A DNA stretch of 64,000 bases, from positions 930,001 to 994,000 of the forward strand of contig JACQDM010000008.1 in NCBI GenBank assembly GCA_016201045.1, given 5' to 3'. The DNA comes from Afipia sp. GTDB lineage: Bacteria; Pseudomonadota; Alphaproteobacteria; Rhizobiales; Xanthobacteraceae. Each line of letters begins with the position of its first letter. Position 1 is the first letter of the stretch. A model generated the notes under the pieces. That model searched no databases and had not been told where the DNA came from. It was given only the letters and a program-made list of their open reading frames with translations. The position numbers were made by a program, and so were the translations under genes. This document shows, one piece after another, positions 44,105 through 54,014 of the stretch.

Positions 44105-46021
44105 ATGAACGCCAATCTGCGCAACTTCGCCCTCTGGGTCATTATTGTCTTGCTGCTGTTGGCATTGTTCACGCTTTTCCAGAATCCGGGACAGCGCGTC
44201 GCGTCTCAGGATATCAGTTTTTCGCAGTTGCTGACCGAGGTTGATGCGAGCCGTGTGCGGGATGTTGTTATTCAGGGTCCCGAGATCAACGGCACCTTCA
44301 CCAACGGTTCGACTTTCCACACCTACGCGCCGAGCGATCCGACGCTCGTGAAACGACTGTACGATGGCAAGGTTTCGATCACTGCGAAACCGCCGGGCGA
44401 CAATGTGCCGTGGTTCGTATCGCTGCTCGTGTCATGGCTGCCGTTCATCGCGCTGATCGGTGTGTGGGTTTTCCTGTCACGTCAGATGCAGGGTGGTGCA
44501 GGCAAGGCAATGGGCTTCGGCAAGTCGCGCGCAAAGATGCTGACTGAGGCGCATGGCCGCGTGACGTTCGAAGATGTTGCCGGCGTCGATGAAGCCAAGC
44601 AGGATTTGCAGGAGATCGTCGAGTTTTTGCGCGATCCCGGAAAATTCCAGCGGCTTGGCGGACGTATTCCCCGCGGCGTGTTGCTCGTCGGCCCTCCCGG
44701 CACCGGCAAGACGCTGATCGCGCGCGCTGTCGCGGGTGAAGCTAACGTACCCTTCTTCACCATCTCGGGCTCCGACTTCGTGGAAATGTTCGTCGGCGTT
44801 GGCGCGTCTCGCGTGCGCGACATGTTCGAGCAAGCGAAGAAGAATGCGCCGTGCATTATCTTCATCGACGAAATCGATGCGGTCGGCCGTCATCGCGGCG
44901 CGGGGCTCGGCGGCGGTAATGACGAACGCGAGCAGACGCTCAACCAGTTGCTGGTGGAGATGGACGGCTTCGAGGCCAATGAAGGCGTGATCCTGATCGC
45001 TGCAACCAACCGTCCCGATGTGCTCGATCCCGCGCTGCTGCGTCCGGGCCGTTTTGATCGTCAGGTCGTGGTGCCAAATCCGGATGTCGTTGGCCGCGAA
45101 CAGATTCTCAAAGTTCACGTCCGCAAGGTGCCGCTTGCGCCGGACATCAACTTGAAGACCATCGCTCGCGGCACGCCCGGTTTCTCTGGCGCCGATCTGA
45201 TGAATCTCGTCAACGAGGCGGCTCTCACTGCTGCGCGCCGCAACAAGCGCATGGTGACGCAGGCCGAGTTCGAGGAGGCCAAGGACAAGGTGATGATGGG
45301 CGCCGAGCGCAAATCGCTCGTCATGACCGAGGAAGAAAAGCTGCTGACGGCATATCACGAGGGCGGTCACGCGATTGTCGGCCTCAATGTCGTAGCCACC
45401 GATCCGATCCACAAGGCAACGATCATCCCGCGCGGTCGTGCACTCGGCATGGTCATGCAGTTGCCGGAACGCGACAAGCTGTCGATGTCGCTCGAGCAGA
45501 TGACGTCGCGTCTCGCCATCATGATGGGCGGGCGCGTGGCAGAAGAACTGATCTTCGGCAGAGACAAGGTTACGTCTGGCGCGTCGTCTGATATCGAGCA
45601 GGCCACGCGCCTTGCACGAATGATGGTTACGCGCTGGGGCCTTTCGGAAGAACTCGGCACGGTCTCCTACGGTGAGAACCAAGACGAGGTGTTCCTCGGA
45701 ATGTCGGTCTCGCGTACCCAGAATGCGTCGGAAGCTACCGTGCAGAAGATCGACAAGGAAATCCGCCGCTTCGTCGAGGAGGGCTACAACGAGGCCACGC
45801 GTATCCTCACTGAGAAGCGCGCCGATCTCGAGACCCTTGCGAAAGGTTTGCTTGAATATGAAACGCTATCGGGCGACGAAATCACCGACCTGTTGAGCGG
45901 CAAGAAGCCGAACCGCGAATCCGTGCTCGAGCCGACCGGCCCGCGCACTTCGGCGGTGCCGCCTGCCGGAAAGCCGCGCCCGCGTCCGGATGCCGGTTTG
46001 GAACCGCAGCCACAGTCTTAA
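44105..46021 (+). CDS. ftsH: ATP-dependent zinc metalloprotease FtsH
   Basis: 638 residues. Two membrane helices (about 7-25 and 103-122) flank a periplasmic domain. The AAA+ module has Walker [21 protein letters not shown] (about 198), Walker [19 protein letters not shown] and the second region of homology ([20 protein letters not shown]). The peptidase domain carries the zinc motif HEGGH (about 419). It degrades misfolded membrane proteins and regulatory targets. The 211-bp gap upstream contains a near-CtrA element (TTAA-N7-TAAG, 43974-43988). Confidence 0.97.
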   Translation: MNANLRNFALWVIIVLLLLALFTLFQNPGQRVASQDISFSQLLTEVDASRVRDVVIQGPEINGTFTNGSTFHTYAPSDPTLVKRLYDGKVSITAKPPGDNVPWFVSLLVSWLPFIALIGVWVFLSRQMQGGAGKAMGFGKSRAKMLTEAHGRVTFEDVAGVDEAKQDLQEIVEFLRDPGKFQRLGGRIPRGVLLVGPPGTGKTLIARAVAGEANVPFFTISGSDFVEMFVGVGASRVRDMFEQAKKNAPCIIFIDEIDAVGRHRGAGLGGGNDEREQTLNQLLVEMDGFEANEGVILIAATNRPDVLDPALLRPGRFDRQVVVPNPDVVGREQILKVHVRKVPLAPDINLKTIARGTPGFSGADLMNLVNEAALTAARRNKRMVTQAEFEEAKDKVMMGAERKSLVMTEEEKLLTAYHEGGHAIVGLNVVATDPIHKATIIPRGRALGMVMQLPERDKLSMSLEQMTSRLAIMMGGRVAEELIFGRDKVTSGASSDIEQATRLARMMVTRWGLSEELGTVSYGENQDEVFLGMSVSRTQNASEATVQKIDKEIRRFVEEGYNEATRILTEKRADLETLAKGLLEYETLSGDEITDLLSGKKPNRESVLEPTGPRTSAVPPAGKPRPRPDAGLEPQPQS

Positions 46022-46049
46022 CGAAACGTTACGAAGCGATTTTCAGAAA

Positions 46050-46075
46050 GCCGGTCCACTGGACCGGCCTTTTTG
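46050..46075 (+). terminator. Rho-independent terminator after ftsH
   Basis: GCCGGTCC/GGACCGGC 8-bp stem with an ACT loop, then a T run. Confidence 0.9.
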
Positions 46076-46167
46076 TTGCGCGTATTTGCAGCCGCGACTT
46101 AAGGCTTCATCAAATCAATAAAGGCACTTTCAGGCGACGCGCGCTGCGACCGGCGCGAAGGATCGCC

Positions 46168-47403
46168 ATGACCGTGCCTCCCTTTACTCACGCCGACATA
46201 TCGACGCGACCCGTTCCATCGCCGTTGCTGATGGCGTGCTTTGCTCTGTTCGTTCTGCATGTTGCATTTTTCCCCGCGGCTTGGATCGGTCACTGGTGGA
46301 TCATCGACGGCAAGGGCCTCGGCATTCCGACCGATTTCGTCAACGTATGGTCGGCGGGTCGGCTGACTCTCGAAGGCCATGCAGCTGAGGCCTATGATTG
46401 GGCGATCCAGAAGCAGCTGCAGATTTCAATTCTTGGGCAGTCTTATCCGGGCAATTTCGCTTGGCACTATCCGCCGCCATTTCTGTTCGTCGCGACCGCG
46501 CTCGCGAGCTTTCCTTATATCGCCGCCTATATCGCGTGGCCGCTCATGAGCTTCGTGCCCTTCGCATTCGTGATGTGTGGGCTCGTCGGGCGACCGTTCG
46601 GCTGGCTGCTCGCGGCTGCATTTCCTGTCGTTCTCGTCAACACGCTGATCGGGCAGAATGGCTTTCTCACCGCCGCGCTTGTCGGCGGGACGCTTTACCT
46701 CATGCCGATGCGACCCATGCTGGCGGGAATCTGCCTCGGGCTTCTCAGCTACAAGCCGCAATATGGAATTCTCTTCCCGCTCGTTCTGATTGTGGCTCAG
46801 CAGTGGACGGTCTTTGTCACGGCCGGTGTCGTGACAGTATTGTTGGCGGTGGCCTCGTGGTTCGCCTTCGGCACCGAAGCGTGGCAGGCTTGGTGGCACT
46901 GGTTGCCGATGGCGTCGCAGGCGTTTCTTTCCGAAGGTCGGGCACCATGGGGCAAGATGCAGAGCATCTTCGCGACAGTGCGCTTCTTCGGCGGCACCGA
47001 ATATATCGCTTGGATCTGTCAATGGACGATGACGGCGCTGGTCGCTTGCGCGCTCGTCGCGTTGTGGCGGAGCCGCGTGCGCTATTCGGTCAAGGCGGCG
47101 GGACTTGCGACGGGCACTTTGCTCGCGACGCCGTATTTGTTTCTCTACGACGTCATGATCCTTGCCGTTCCCGTCGCACTCATAATTCGTATCGGCCTCA
47201 AGTCCGGTTTCCGCCGCTATGAGCTTGCCGCGCTGATGTCGATCCTCACGCTGCTCTTTATCTATCCATTGGTAGGTGCGCCGACGGGATTCGCTGCCAC
47301 GCTTATTATGGCGGCGCTCGTTGCGGGACGGGCTGGCGTGTTCGGAATCAACGAACGCGTCGAACGCGTCGCACCACAAAAGTGCCCGCAGTTGCAAACC
47401 TGA
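46168..47403 (+). CDS. GT87 (DUF2029) family membrane glycosyltransferase, copy 1
   Basis: 411 residues, with about ten hydrophobic segments. Family markers are GIPTDFVNVWSAGRLTLEGH (about 52-71), AYDWA and the strictly conserved WHYPPPFLFVATALASFPY (about 96-114), then the NTLIGQNGFLTAALVGGTLY block (about 157). GT87 enzymes transfer mannose or other sugars from polyprenyl-phosphate donors in the membrane. The product, a lipid or surface glycan, cannot be predicted. The next gene is a close paralogue 11 bp downstream. Confidence 0.85.
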   Translation: MTVPPFTHADISTRPVPSPLLMACFALFVLHVAFFPAAWIGHWWIIDGKGLGIPTDFVNVWSAGRLTLEGHAAEAYDWAIQKQLQISILGQSYPGNFAWHYPPPFLFVATALASFPYIAAYIAWPLMSFVPFAFVMCGLVGRPFGWLLAAAFPVVLVNTLIGQNGFLTAALVGGTLYLMPMRPMLAGICLGLLSYKPQYGILFPLVLIVAQQWTVFVTAGVVTVLLAVASWFAFGTEAWQAWWHWLPMASQAFLSEGRAPWGKMQSIFATVRFFGGTEYIAWICQWTMTALVACALVALWRSRVRYSVKAAGLATGTLLATPYLFLYDVMILAVPVALIIRIGLKSGFRRYELAALMSILTLLFIYPLVGAPTGFAATLIMAALVAGRAGVFGINERVERVAPQKCPQLQT

Positions 47404-47414
47404 AGCGAGCCGCA

Positions 47415-48635
47415 ATGGTGACACTTTCTCTTTCGGATGGCGACCAAAGATCGGACGGGCCGCGGATCCTGATTTCGGTCTGTCTTGCGCTGTGCGTGAT
47501 GAACGCGTTTTCGCTCATCGTGTCGGCAATCTCTGGCCAATGGATTCTCGATTCCAGCGGGCATGGAATTCCAACTGACTTCGCCAATGTCTACGCCGCC
47601 GGGAAACTCGTCCTCGATGGCCATCCTGACGTTGCCTACGATTGGGACGCCCACAAGCGGGTCGAGGAAATTGTTCTCGGTCAAAAGTTCAACGGATATT
47701 TTGGCTGGCACTATCCGCCGCCATTCCTTTTCGTTGCAACGGTCCTTGCGAAGCTCCCCTATGCCGCCGCGTTCGCGGGGTGGGTGGCACTTAGCTTCAC
47801 TCCCTATCTGCTGACAATTCGCGCGCTGACGGCTCATCGTGTCGGCTGGCTGATCGCTTGCGCGTTTCCGGTCGCAATGGTCAACGCCATGATCGGGCAA
47901 AACGGATTTCTCACTGCGTCGCTGATCGGCGGCACGCTTTATCTGTTGCCGAAGCGGCCAATTCTTGCAGGAATTTGTCTCGGTCTTCTGACGTACAAGC
48001 CGCAATACGGATTGCTGTTTCCGCTGGTGCTGATCGCCGGAGGCTATTGGCGCACGTTTTTTACTGCGGCGGTCACGGCGATATTGCTCGCTGCGATCTC
48101 ATGGCTGGCATTCGGCGTTGAAACGTGGCTGGCCTTTTTCCATTGGCTGCCGCGCGCGTCGCAAGCGTTCCTGACTGAGGGTTTTGCAGAATTCGGCAAG
48201 ATGCAAAGTGTTTTGTCGCTCGTTCGTTATCTCGGCGGCGGCGATAGGCTCGCGTGGGGCTTGCAGTGGGGCTTGACCGGATTTGTTGCCGTCGGGCTCG
48301 TGCTGCTGTGGCGAAGCAAGGCGTCGTTTGAGTTGAAGGCGGCCGCATTGGCAACAGGCACATTGCTGGCGACGCCGTATCTCTATTTGTACGACATGGT
48401 AGTTCTGGCAATTCCGATGTGCCTTCTTGTCCGCATGGGTCTCGCTCAGGGGTTCCGGAGTCATGAACTGCCGGCGCTCGGAACCGCAACGGCTCTGCTG
48501 GTGTCATTTCAATTCGTCGTCGCGCCGGTTGGATTTGCTGCGACGCTCATTGTTGCGTGCCTAATCGGACGGCGCGCGCTTGCATTGTGGAACAAGAGAG
48601 ACGGCGCGTTCGCGCGGACGGCCTCGCGCATCTAG
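47415..48635 (+). CDS. GT87 (DUF2029) family membrane glycosyltransferase, copy 2
   Basis: 406 residues from the ATG at 47415; the open frame extends into the previous gene. Same plan as copy 1: GIPTDFANVYAAGKLVLDGH, GWHYPPPFLFVATVLAKLPY, NAMIGQNGFLTASLIGGTLY and the TYKPQYGLLFPLVLIAGGYW segment. The two proteins align along their whole length, which shows a tandem duplication followed by divergence. It is likely to be co-transcribed with copy 1. Confidence 0.85.
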   Translation: MVTLSLSDGDQRSDGPRILISVCLALCVMNAFSLIVSAISGQWILDSSGHGIPTDFANVYAAGKLVLDGHPDVAYDWDAHKRVEEIVLGQKFNGYFGWHYPPPFLFVATVLAKLPYAAAFAGWVALSFTPYLLTIRALTAHRVGWLIACAFPVAMVNAMIGQNGFLTASLIGGTLYLLPKRPILAGICLGLLTYKPQYGLLFPLVLIAGGYWRTFFTAAVTAILLAAISWLAFGVETWLAFFHWLPRASQAFLTEGFAEFGKMQSVLSLVRYLGGGDRLAWGLQWGLTGFVAVGLVLLWRSKASFELKAAALATGTLLATPYLYLYDMVVLAIPMCLLVRMGLAQGFRSHELPALGTATALLVSFQFVVAPVGFAATLIVACLIGRRALALWNKRDGAFARTASRI

Positions 48636-48732
48636 AAATTTGCTGCGTTGCGAATTTTCAAAGCGGCAAGTCAAAATCCTTGTTTCCCGATTTGAATTGT
48701 TGTTCAGTTCTTTCGGGAGATAAACGCCATCA

Positions 48733-49425
48733 ATGGTTTACAGGCGGACTCATCAGGTCGTGAAACGTCTCGCGGCGCGGCGCAACGCCATTCTTAATGC
48801 CGCGCGTGATGCCGCGGCCGATGGCGGGATGGCGGCGGTTCAGATTGCGCCGGTCGCAATACGCGCCAACGTCGCCGCAGGCACTGTCTATCGTTACTTC
48901 CCGTCAAAAGCCGACTTGATCTCCGAATTGATCGCGGATGTCTCGCGCGCCGAGTTGTCGGCAATCCGCCGTGCAGCAGACGCCGCGCCGGGACCGTCAT
49001 CGGCGCTCGCCGCTGCCGTCACGACGGTTGCTGTCCACGTCGTCTCAAATCGCAAACTGGCATGGGGGATTCTGGCCGAACCCGTCGACGTCGATGTGAC
49101 GGAATCGCGGATGGCGAGCCGGCGGGAGATTGCCGCCGAAATGGAATTGCGTATCGATGCCGCGGTGCGAGCCGGTCACTTGCCGACGCAGGACACCGCG
49201 CTGGCGGCGACCGCGCTGATCGGCGCTCTTCATGAAGCGCTGGTTGGGCCGCTCGCCCCCGGCGATCTTGACGATCCCATCAAGTTGCGCGACGCCGTGC
49301 AAACGATCACGCTTTTCGCGCTGCGCGCTGTGGGAGTGCTGGATGCGCGAGCCCGCGGGCTTGTCGTCCAGGCCGTGATGCCGGCTCTGCCGGCGAAGCG
49401 GGAAATGAGCGCGCTCGCTGGCTGA
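48733..49425 (+). CDS. TetR family transcriptional regulator next to glcDEF
   Basis: 230 residues. The helix-turn-helix is in GGMAAVQIAPVAIRANVAAG and TVYRYFPSKADLISELIAD (about 33-72). The C-terminal domain has the AWGILAEPVDVDVTESRMAS segment (about 113) typical of a TetR subfamily near fatty-acid and hydroxy-acid metabolism genes. It is encoded 21 bp upstream of glcD in the same direction, so it likely controls its own operon with glcDEF. The inducer is unknown. Confidence 0.88.
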   Translation: MVYRRTHQVVKRLAARRNAILNAARDAAADGGMAAVQIAPVAIRANVAAGTVYRYFPSKADLISELIADVSRAELSAIRRAADAAPGPSSALAAAVTTVAVHVVSNRKLAWGILAEPVDVDVTESRMASRREIAAEMELRIDAAVRAGHLPTQDTALAATALIGALHEALVGPLAPGDLDDPIKLRDAVQTITLFALRAVGVLDARARGLVVQAVMPALPAKREMSALAG

Positions 49426-49446
49426 GCCGCGTTCAGGAGATAGCCG

Positions 49447-50940
49447 ATGACCATCATGATGCCGGAAGCGGATCAAGCGATATTGGATCGCCGCGACGAG
49501 ATCGTCGCGGCGCTGAGAAAAATCGTGTCTGGCGAGGGCGTCATCTCAAGCGAGCGCGAGATGCAGCCTTACGAGTCGGACGCGCTGACGGCCTATCGCC
49601 AGCCGCCGATGGTCGTAGTCCTCCCCGATACGACGGAGCAGGTGTCGAAGGTTCTCAAATATTGCCATGACAATGCAATCAAAGTGGTGCCGCGTGGCTC
49701 GGGCACTTCGCTGTCGGGTGGAGCGCTGCCGTTGAAAGATGGTGTGCTGCTGGGCCTTGGCAAATTCAAGCGCGTCCGCGAAATCGATTTCGACAATCGC
49801 GTCGCAGTAGTCGAGCCCGGCGTGACCAATCTGGCGATCAGTCAGGCCGTCGCCCATGAGGGATTTTATTACGCGCCGGATCCGTCGTCGCAAATTGCCT
49901 GCTCGATCGGCGGAAACATTGCCGAGAATTCCGGCGGGGTTCATAGCCTCAAATACGGCTTGACCACCAATAACGTGCTCGGCTGCGAATTCGTTCTGAT
50001 TACCGGCGAAATTCTCCGCATCGGCGGCAAGGCACCTGAAAGCGACGGCTACGACGTGATGGGCATTATCACGGGCTCTGAGGGTCTGCTTGGGGTGGTG
50101 ACGGAAGTCACGGTGCGCATTTTGAGAAAGCCAGAAACGGCAAGGGCGCTGATGGTCGGTTTCGCGCAGATCGAAGCCGCCGGTCAATGTGTTGCCGATA
50201 TCATTGGTGAAGGCATTATTCCCGGCGGAATGGAGATGATGGACAAGAATGCCATCCACGCCGCCGAAGCGTTCGTGCATGCCGGCTATCCGCTCGATGT
50301 CGAGGCGTTGCTCATCATCGAACTCGACGGCCCCAGCGTCGAAGTCGACGAACTTATCTTGCGCGTGGAAAAGATCGCGCGCAACTGCGGATCGACAACG
50401 CTGCAGATTTCAAATTCCGAACAGGAGCGGCTTTTGTTCTGGGCCGGCCGCAAGGCCGCATTTCCGGCGGTGGGGCGCATGTCGCCGGATTATCTCTGCA
50501 TGGACGGCACGATCCCGCGCGGAAAACTACCTGCCGTGCTTGCGCGTATCCGTGACCTTTCCGAGAAATACGGATTGCGCGTCGCCAACGTGTTTCATGC
50601 GGGCGACGGCAATCTTCATCCGCTCATTCTTTACGATGCGAATATCCCTGAGGAGATGGAAAAGGCGGAAGCCTTCGGCGCGGACATTCTACGCGCCTGC
50701 GTCGAGATGGGCGGCGTGCTGACCGGCGAGCACGGCGTCGGCGTCGAGAAGCGCGATCTGATGCCTGAAATGTTCAGCGACATCGATCTTGCCCACCAGC
50801 AGCGTCTGAAATGTGCATTCGACACGCAGGGGCTTCTCAATCCGGGGAAGGTGTTTCCGACGCTGCATCGCTGCGCAGAACTGGGTCGCGTCCATGTCCA
50901 CCACGGCAAGCTCGCCTTTCCAGACATCCCGCGTTTCTGA
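49447..50940 (+). CDS. glcD: glycolate oxidase subunit GlcD, FAD-binding
   Basis: 497 residues. The FAD-binding type 4 domain (about 55-235) contains VVPRGSGTSLSGGALPLKDG and SCSIGGNIAENSGGVHSLKY-like sequence (here IACSIGGNIAENSGGVHSLK). The C-terminal FAD-oxidase domain includes NVFHAGDGNLHPLILYD (about 380) and GGVLTGEHGVGVEKRDLM. It oxidises glycolate, or D-lactate in related complexes, at the inner membrane together with GlcE and GlcF. The gene order glcD-glcE-glcF is standard. Confidence 0.94.
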   Translation: MTIMMPEADQAILDRRDEIVAALRKIVSGEGVISSEREMQPYESDALTAYRQPPMVVVLPDTTEQVSKVLKYCHDNAIKVVPRGSGTSLSGGALPLKDGVLLGLGKFKRVREIDFDNRVAVVEPGVTNLAISQAVAHEGFYYAPDPSSQIACSIGGNIAENSGGVHSLKYGLTTNNVLGCEFVLITGEILRIGGKAPESDGYDVMGIITGSEGLLGVVTEVTVRILRKPETARALMVGFAQIEAAGQCVADIIGEGIIPGGMEMMDKNAIHAAEAFVHAGYPLDVEALLIIELDGPSVEVDELILRVEKIARNCGSTTLQISNSEQERLLFWAGRKAAFPAVGRMSPDYLCMDGTIPRGKLPAVLARIRDLSEKYGLRVANVFHAGDGNLHPLILYDANIPEEMEKAEAFGADILRACVEMGGVLTGEHGVGVEKRDLMPEMFSDIDLAHQQRLKCAFDTQGLLNPGKVFPTLHRCAELGRVHVHHGKLAFPDIPRF

Positions 50941-50952
50941 TCGGCTTTCGTT

Positions 50953-52182
50953 GTGGACACACTCAAAGTACGTGATGCGAAGGACGTGGAGCAGGCGGTG
51001 CGGGACGCCATCGCCGCAGAGCAGCCGCTGGAAATCATCGGTCACGGCACCAAGCGTGCCATTGGCCAGCCGATGGCAACCAATGCCCTGCTCGATCTAT
51101 CTACGCTCAACGCTGTCACGCTTTATGAGCCGAACGAACTTGTCATTACTCTGCAAGCCAACGCCCCGATGGCGGATGTGTTGTCGCTGATCGACTCCAA
51201 GAATCAGCAATTCGCCTTCGAGCCGATGGATACCTCGTTATTGCTGGGTACGCCGCGCGGCGCAGGAACGATCGGCGGAACGGTATCAGCAGGGCTCGCC
51301 GGGCCGCGCCGGATTAAGGCCGGCGGCGCGCGCGACCACCTTCTTGGCTTCCACGGCGTTTCTGGATTCGGCGACTCATTCAAGGCGGGTGGCCGGGTTG
51401 TGAAAAACGTCACCGGCTATGATTTGTCCAAGCTGATAGCCGGCTCATGGGGAACGCTCTCGGTGATCACGGAGATGACGCTGAAGGTGATGCCGAAGCC
51501 CGAAAGGGAGCAGACTCTCGTATTGAGCGGCCTCGATAACGTTTCTGCGGGCCGGGCGATGACGGCCTCACTCGGGTCGTCGTTCGATGTTTCCGCCGCC
51601 GCTCATCTTCCCGCATCGAAGCATCGTGGATCGGTCAAAGCATTCAGTAAGGGTGAATCGGACAAGGCCCTCACCTTAATCCGGTTGGAGGGCATCGGCG
51701 CATCGGTACCTGCGCGCGCAAAATCGCTCAGCGATCAGCTGTCTTCGTACGGCCGCGTGGAAGTCATCGAAGACATGAACTCTGCCGAAGTCTGGGCCGC
51801 AATTCGCGATGCCGCGCAGTTTGCATCGAGCGGCCCCCTCGGTTCATGGCCTGTATGGCGCATCGTCTGTCCCCCGGCCTCTGGTTGCGCGTTCGGTCAG
51901 GCGCTGGCTCGCGAAACGGGCGGCGAGTTGTTCTACGATTGGGGAGGTGGCCTGATCTGGGCGGCGTTGCCGCCGTCACCGGACGCTCACGGGAAAATGC
52001 TGCGTGATCGGCTCAAAGCAATCGGCGGTCATGCGACTCTCATCCGCGCGACCGATCAGGTCCGAAATACGGTTGACGTATTCCATCCGCAACAGGCCAG
52101 TGTCGCGGCGCTGGGGCGTCGTGTAAAGGCGAGTTTCGATCCGAAAAACATTCTCAATCGAGGTCGGATGGTGCGCGCATGA
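50953..52182 (+). CDS. glcE: glycolate oxidase subunit GlcE, FAD-binding
   Basis: 409 residues, starting with GTG 12 bp after glcD. It is a shorter FAD-binding type 4 protein: EIIGHGTKRAIGQPMATN (about 31), ANAPMADVLSLIDSKNQQFA, and the FAD loop GTIGGTVSAGLAGPRRIKAG (about 105) and DHLLGFHGVSGFGDSFKAG. GlcE is the second flavin subunit. It overlaps glcF by four bases (ATGA). Confidence 0.93.
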   Translation: MDTLKVRDAKDVEQAVRDAIAAEQPLEIIGHGTKRAIGQPMATNALLDLSTLNAVTLYEPNELVITLQANAPMADVLSLIDSKNQQFAFEPMDTSLLLGTPRGAGTIGGTVSAGLAGPRRIKAGGARDHLLGFHGVSGFGDSFKAGGRVVKNVTGYDLSKLIAGSWGTLSVITEMTLKVMPKPEREQTLVLSGLDNVSAGRAMTASLGSSFDVSAAAHLPASKHRGSVKAFSKGESDKALTLIRLEGIGASVPARAKSLSDQLSSYGRVEVIEDMNSAEVWAAIRDAAQFASSGPLGSWPVWRIVCPPASGCAFGQALARETGGELFYDWGGGLIWAALPPSPDAHGKMLRDRLKAIGGHATLIRATDQVRNTVDVFHPQQASVAALGRRVKASFDPKNILNRGRMVRA

Positions 52183-53546
52183 AGACCGAATTCTCGCTCG
52201 CGCAACTGGCCGATCCTGACATTCAGGAAGCCGATAAAATTCTGCGCAAATGCGTGCATTGCGGTTTCTGCACGGCGACATGCCCGACTTATGTGCTGCT
52301 CGGCGATGAACTCGATAGCCCGCGCGGGCGCATCTATCTCATCAAGGATATGCTGGAAAATGATCGTCCGCCGACCGGCGACGTCGTCAAACACATCGAT
52401 CGCTGCCTGTCGTGCCTGTCTTGCATGACCACATGCCCATCGGGCGTGAACTACATGCATCTTGTTGACCAAGGGCGGGTGAAGATAGAGAAGGAATATT
52501 CCCGCCCGATCTTGGAACGCGTGGTTCGGGCAATGCTTGCAACAGTTTTACCCCGACCGGGCTTGTTCAGAGCGGGCATGATCGCCGCGCGGTTTGCAAA
52601 GCCGTTTGTGTTTCTGTTGCCGAAATCATCCCCGGGGCGCGTGACGCCGACGCTGTTCGACCGTATCCGGGCAATGCTTGCGCTTGCACCGGCGACATTG
52701 CCTGCAAGCGGCCCGTCAGCTGGGAGGACTTTCCCGGCTGAGGGGCGAAAGCGCGGCCGCGTTGCACTGCTGCAGGGCTGTGCGCAGCAAGTCCTATCCC
52801 CAGAAATCAATCAGGCCGCGATCCGTCTGCTGACGCGCAACGGTATTGAGGTCGTTCTCGTTGCAGAGGAGCAATGCTGCGGTTCGCTGACACACCACAT
52901 GGGTCTCGAAGACGATGCCTTGCGCCGCGCTCGGGCCAATATCGACGTATGGACGAAGGAGGCGGACGGGCGCGGTCTCGATGCCATCATCGTGACAACA
53001 TCCGGCTGCGGCACGACAATCAAGGATTATGGCTACATGCTGCGCGAGGATCGCGCCTATGCGGAAAAAGCGCAGCGTGTTTCGGCTCTTGCGAAGGACG
53101 TGACGGAGTTTGTTGCGGGGCTCGATGTCACATGGCCCTCGGATCGCAAGAACCTTGTCGTCGCATATCACTCCGCGTGCTCCTTGCAGCACGGCCAGAA
53201 AATCACGCAGCTTCCGAAAGAATTGCTTTCCAAGAGCGGTTTCGTGGTGAAAGATGTACCGGAGAGTCATCTGTGTTGCGGTTCGGCGGGGACGTACAAC
53301 ATCCTCCAACCGGACATTGCGGCGAGGTTGCGCGAGCGAAAGATCGCCAACATCGCGTCGACCAGTCCGGATATCGTCGCTGCCGGCAATATCGGATGCA
53401 TGGTGCAGATTGGTTTGAGTTCGAACGCCGATGGAAAGTTCTTCCCGGTCGCACACACGGTCGAACTTCTCGACTGGGCGACGGGTGGACCGCCTCCTGA
53501 GTCGTTCAGAGGATCGATGAAGAGCCCCCGCGTTGGGAGCGCTTGA
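52179..53546 (+). CDS. glcF: glycolate oxidase iron-sulfur subunit GlcF
   Basis: 455 residues. Two ferredoxin motifs for [4Fe-4S] clusters, CVHCGFCTATCPTY (about 23) and CLSCLSCMTTCPSG (about 75), are followed by two CCG domains: GCAQQVLSPEINQAAIRLL with EEQCCGSLTHHMG, and YHSACSLQHGQ with HLCCGSAGTYN (about 365). It passes electrons from the flavin subunits to the quinone pool. It is translationally coupled to glcE. Confidence 0.94.
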   Translation: MKTEFSLAQLADPDIQEADKILRKCVHCGFCTATCPTYVLLGDELDSPRGRIYLIKDMLENDRPPTGDVVKHIDRCLSCLSCMTTCPSGVNYMHLVDQGRVKIEKEYSRPILERVVRAMLATVLPRPGLFRAGMIAARFAKPFVFLLPKSSPGRVTPTLFDRIRAMLALAPATLPASGPSAGRTFPAEGRKRGRVALLQGCAQQVLSPEINQAAIRLLTRNGIEVVLVAEEQCCGSLTHHMGLEDDALRRARANIDVWTKEADGRGLDAIIVTTSGCGTTIKDYGYMLREDRAYAEKAQRVSALAKDVTEFVAGLDVTWPSDRKNLVVAYHSACSLQHGQKITQLPKELLSKSGFVVKDVPESHLCCGSAGTYNILQPDIAARLRERKIANIASTSPDIVAAGNIGCMVQIGLSSNADGKFFPVAHTVELLDWATGGPPPESFRGSMKSPRVGSA

Positions 53547-53586
53547 ACGCCGAAAAAATTCATCGGCAAAAAATGGAGGACCACGA

Positions 53587-53940
53587 ATGGCTAAGCGTAA
53601 AAAGAAAAAGGGTAAGAAGGCGAAAAAGTCGATGATGGCGAAAAAGAAGTCCGCCAAGAAATCGAAAAAGACGAAGAAGGCTGCAAAGAAAAAATCGGCC
53701 AAGAAATCCGCCAAGAAGTCGGCGAAGAAATCGTCGAAGAAGAAATCCGCGAAGAAATCCGTGAAGAAGAAATCGGTCAAGAAGAAGAGTGCAGCGATGC
53801 CAAAGCCGGCCGCGCCCGCTCCAGCCCCGAGCACGAGTTGGTTGAATCCGGCGCAGCGTGCACCGGCACCGACTTCTGCACCGGCACCAAGCTGGTCGTC
53901 GGGGTTCGGTTCGGGCAACCGGGACGACAGCAACAACTGA
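53587..53940 (+). CDS. lysine-rich histone H1-like protein
   Basis: 117 residues from the ATG at 53587, which has GGAGG seven bases before it. The first two thirds consist of Lys/Ser/Ala repeats (units such as KKSAKKSAKK and KKSVKKKS), resembling eukaryotic histone H1 tails and bacterial H1-like proteins; the rest is Pro/Ala-rich (about 77-105), ending in GFGSGNRDDSNN. It probably binds nucleic acid or polyphosphate through its charge. The repeats also make the DNA repetitive (53590-53800). It lies 40 bp after glcF and has its own terminator. Confidence 0.8.
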   Translation: MAKRKKKKGKKAKKSMMAKKKSAKKSKKTKKAAKKKSAKKSAKKSAKKSSKKKSAKKSVKKKSVKKKSAAMPKPAAPAPAPSTSWLNPAQRAPAPTSAPAPSWSSGFGSGNRDDSNN

Positions 53941-53980
53941 TCGAACGCGCCCATAATAGGCTGATGTCATTAGAGAAAAT

Positions 53981-54014
53981 AAGGTCGCAGCATTTGGTTG
54001 CTGCGACCTTTTCT
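53981..54014 (+). terminator. Rho-independent terminator after the histone-like gene
   Basis: A 12-bp stem, AAGGTCGCAGCA/TGCTGCGACCTT, with a six-base loop and a short T-rich tail. Confidence 0.87.

Noticed and set aside
53590-53800. DNA satellite or CRISPR-like repeat array
   Set aside because: The repetition comes from Lys/Ser/Ala codons in one reading frame of the histone-like gene; there are no fixed-length repeats with spacers.
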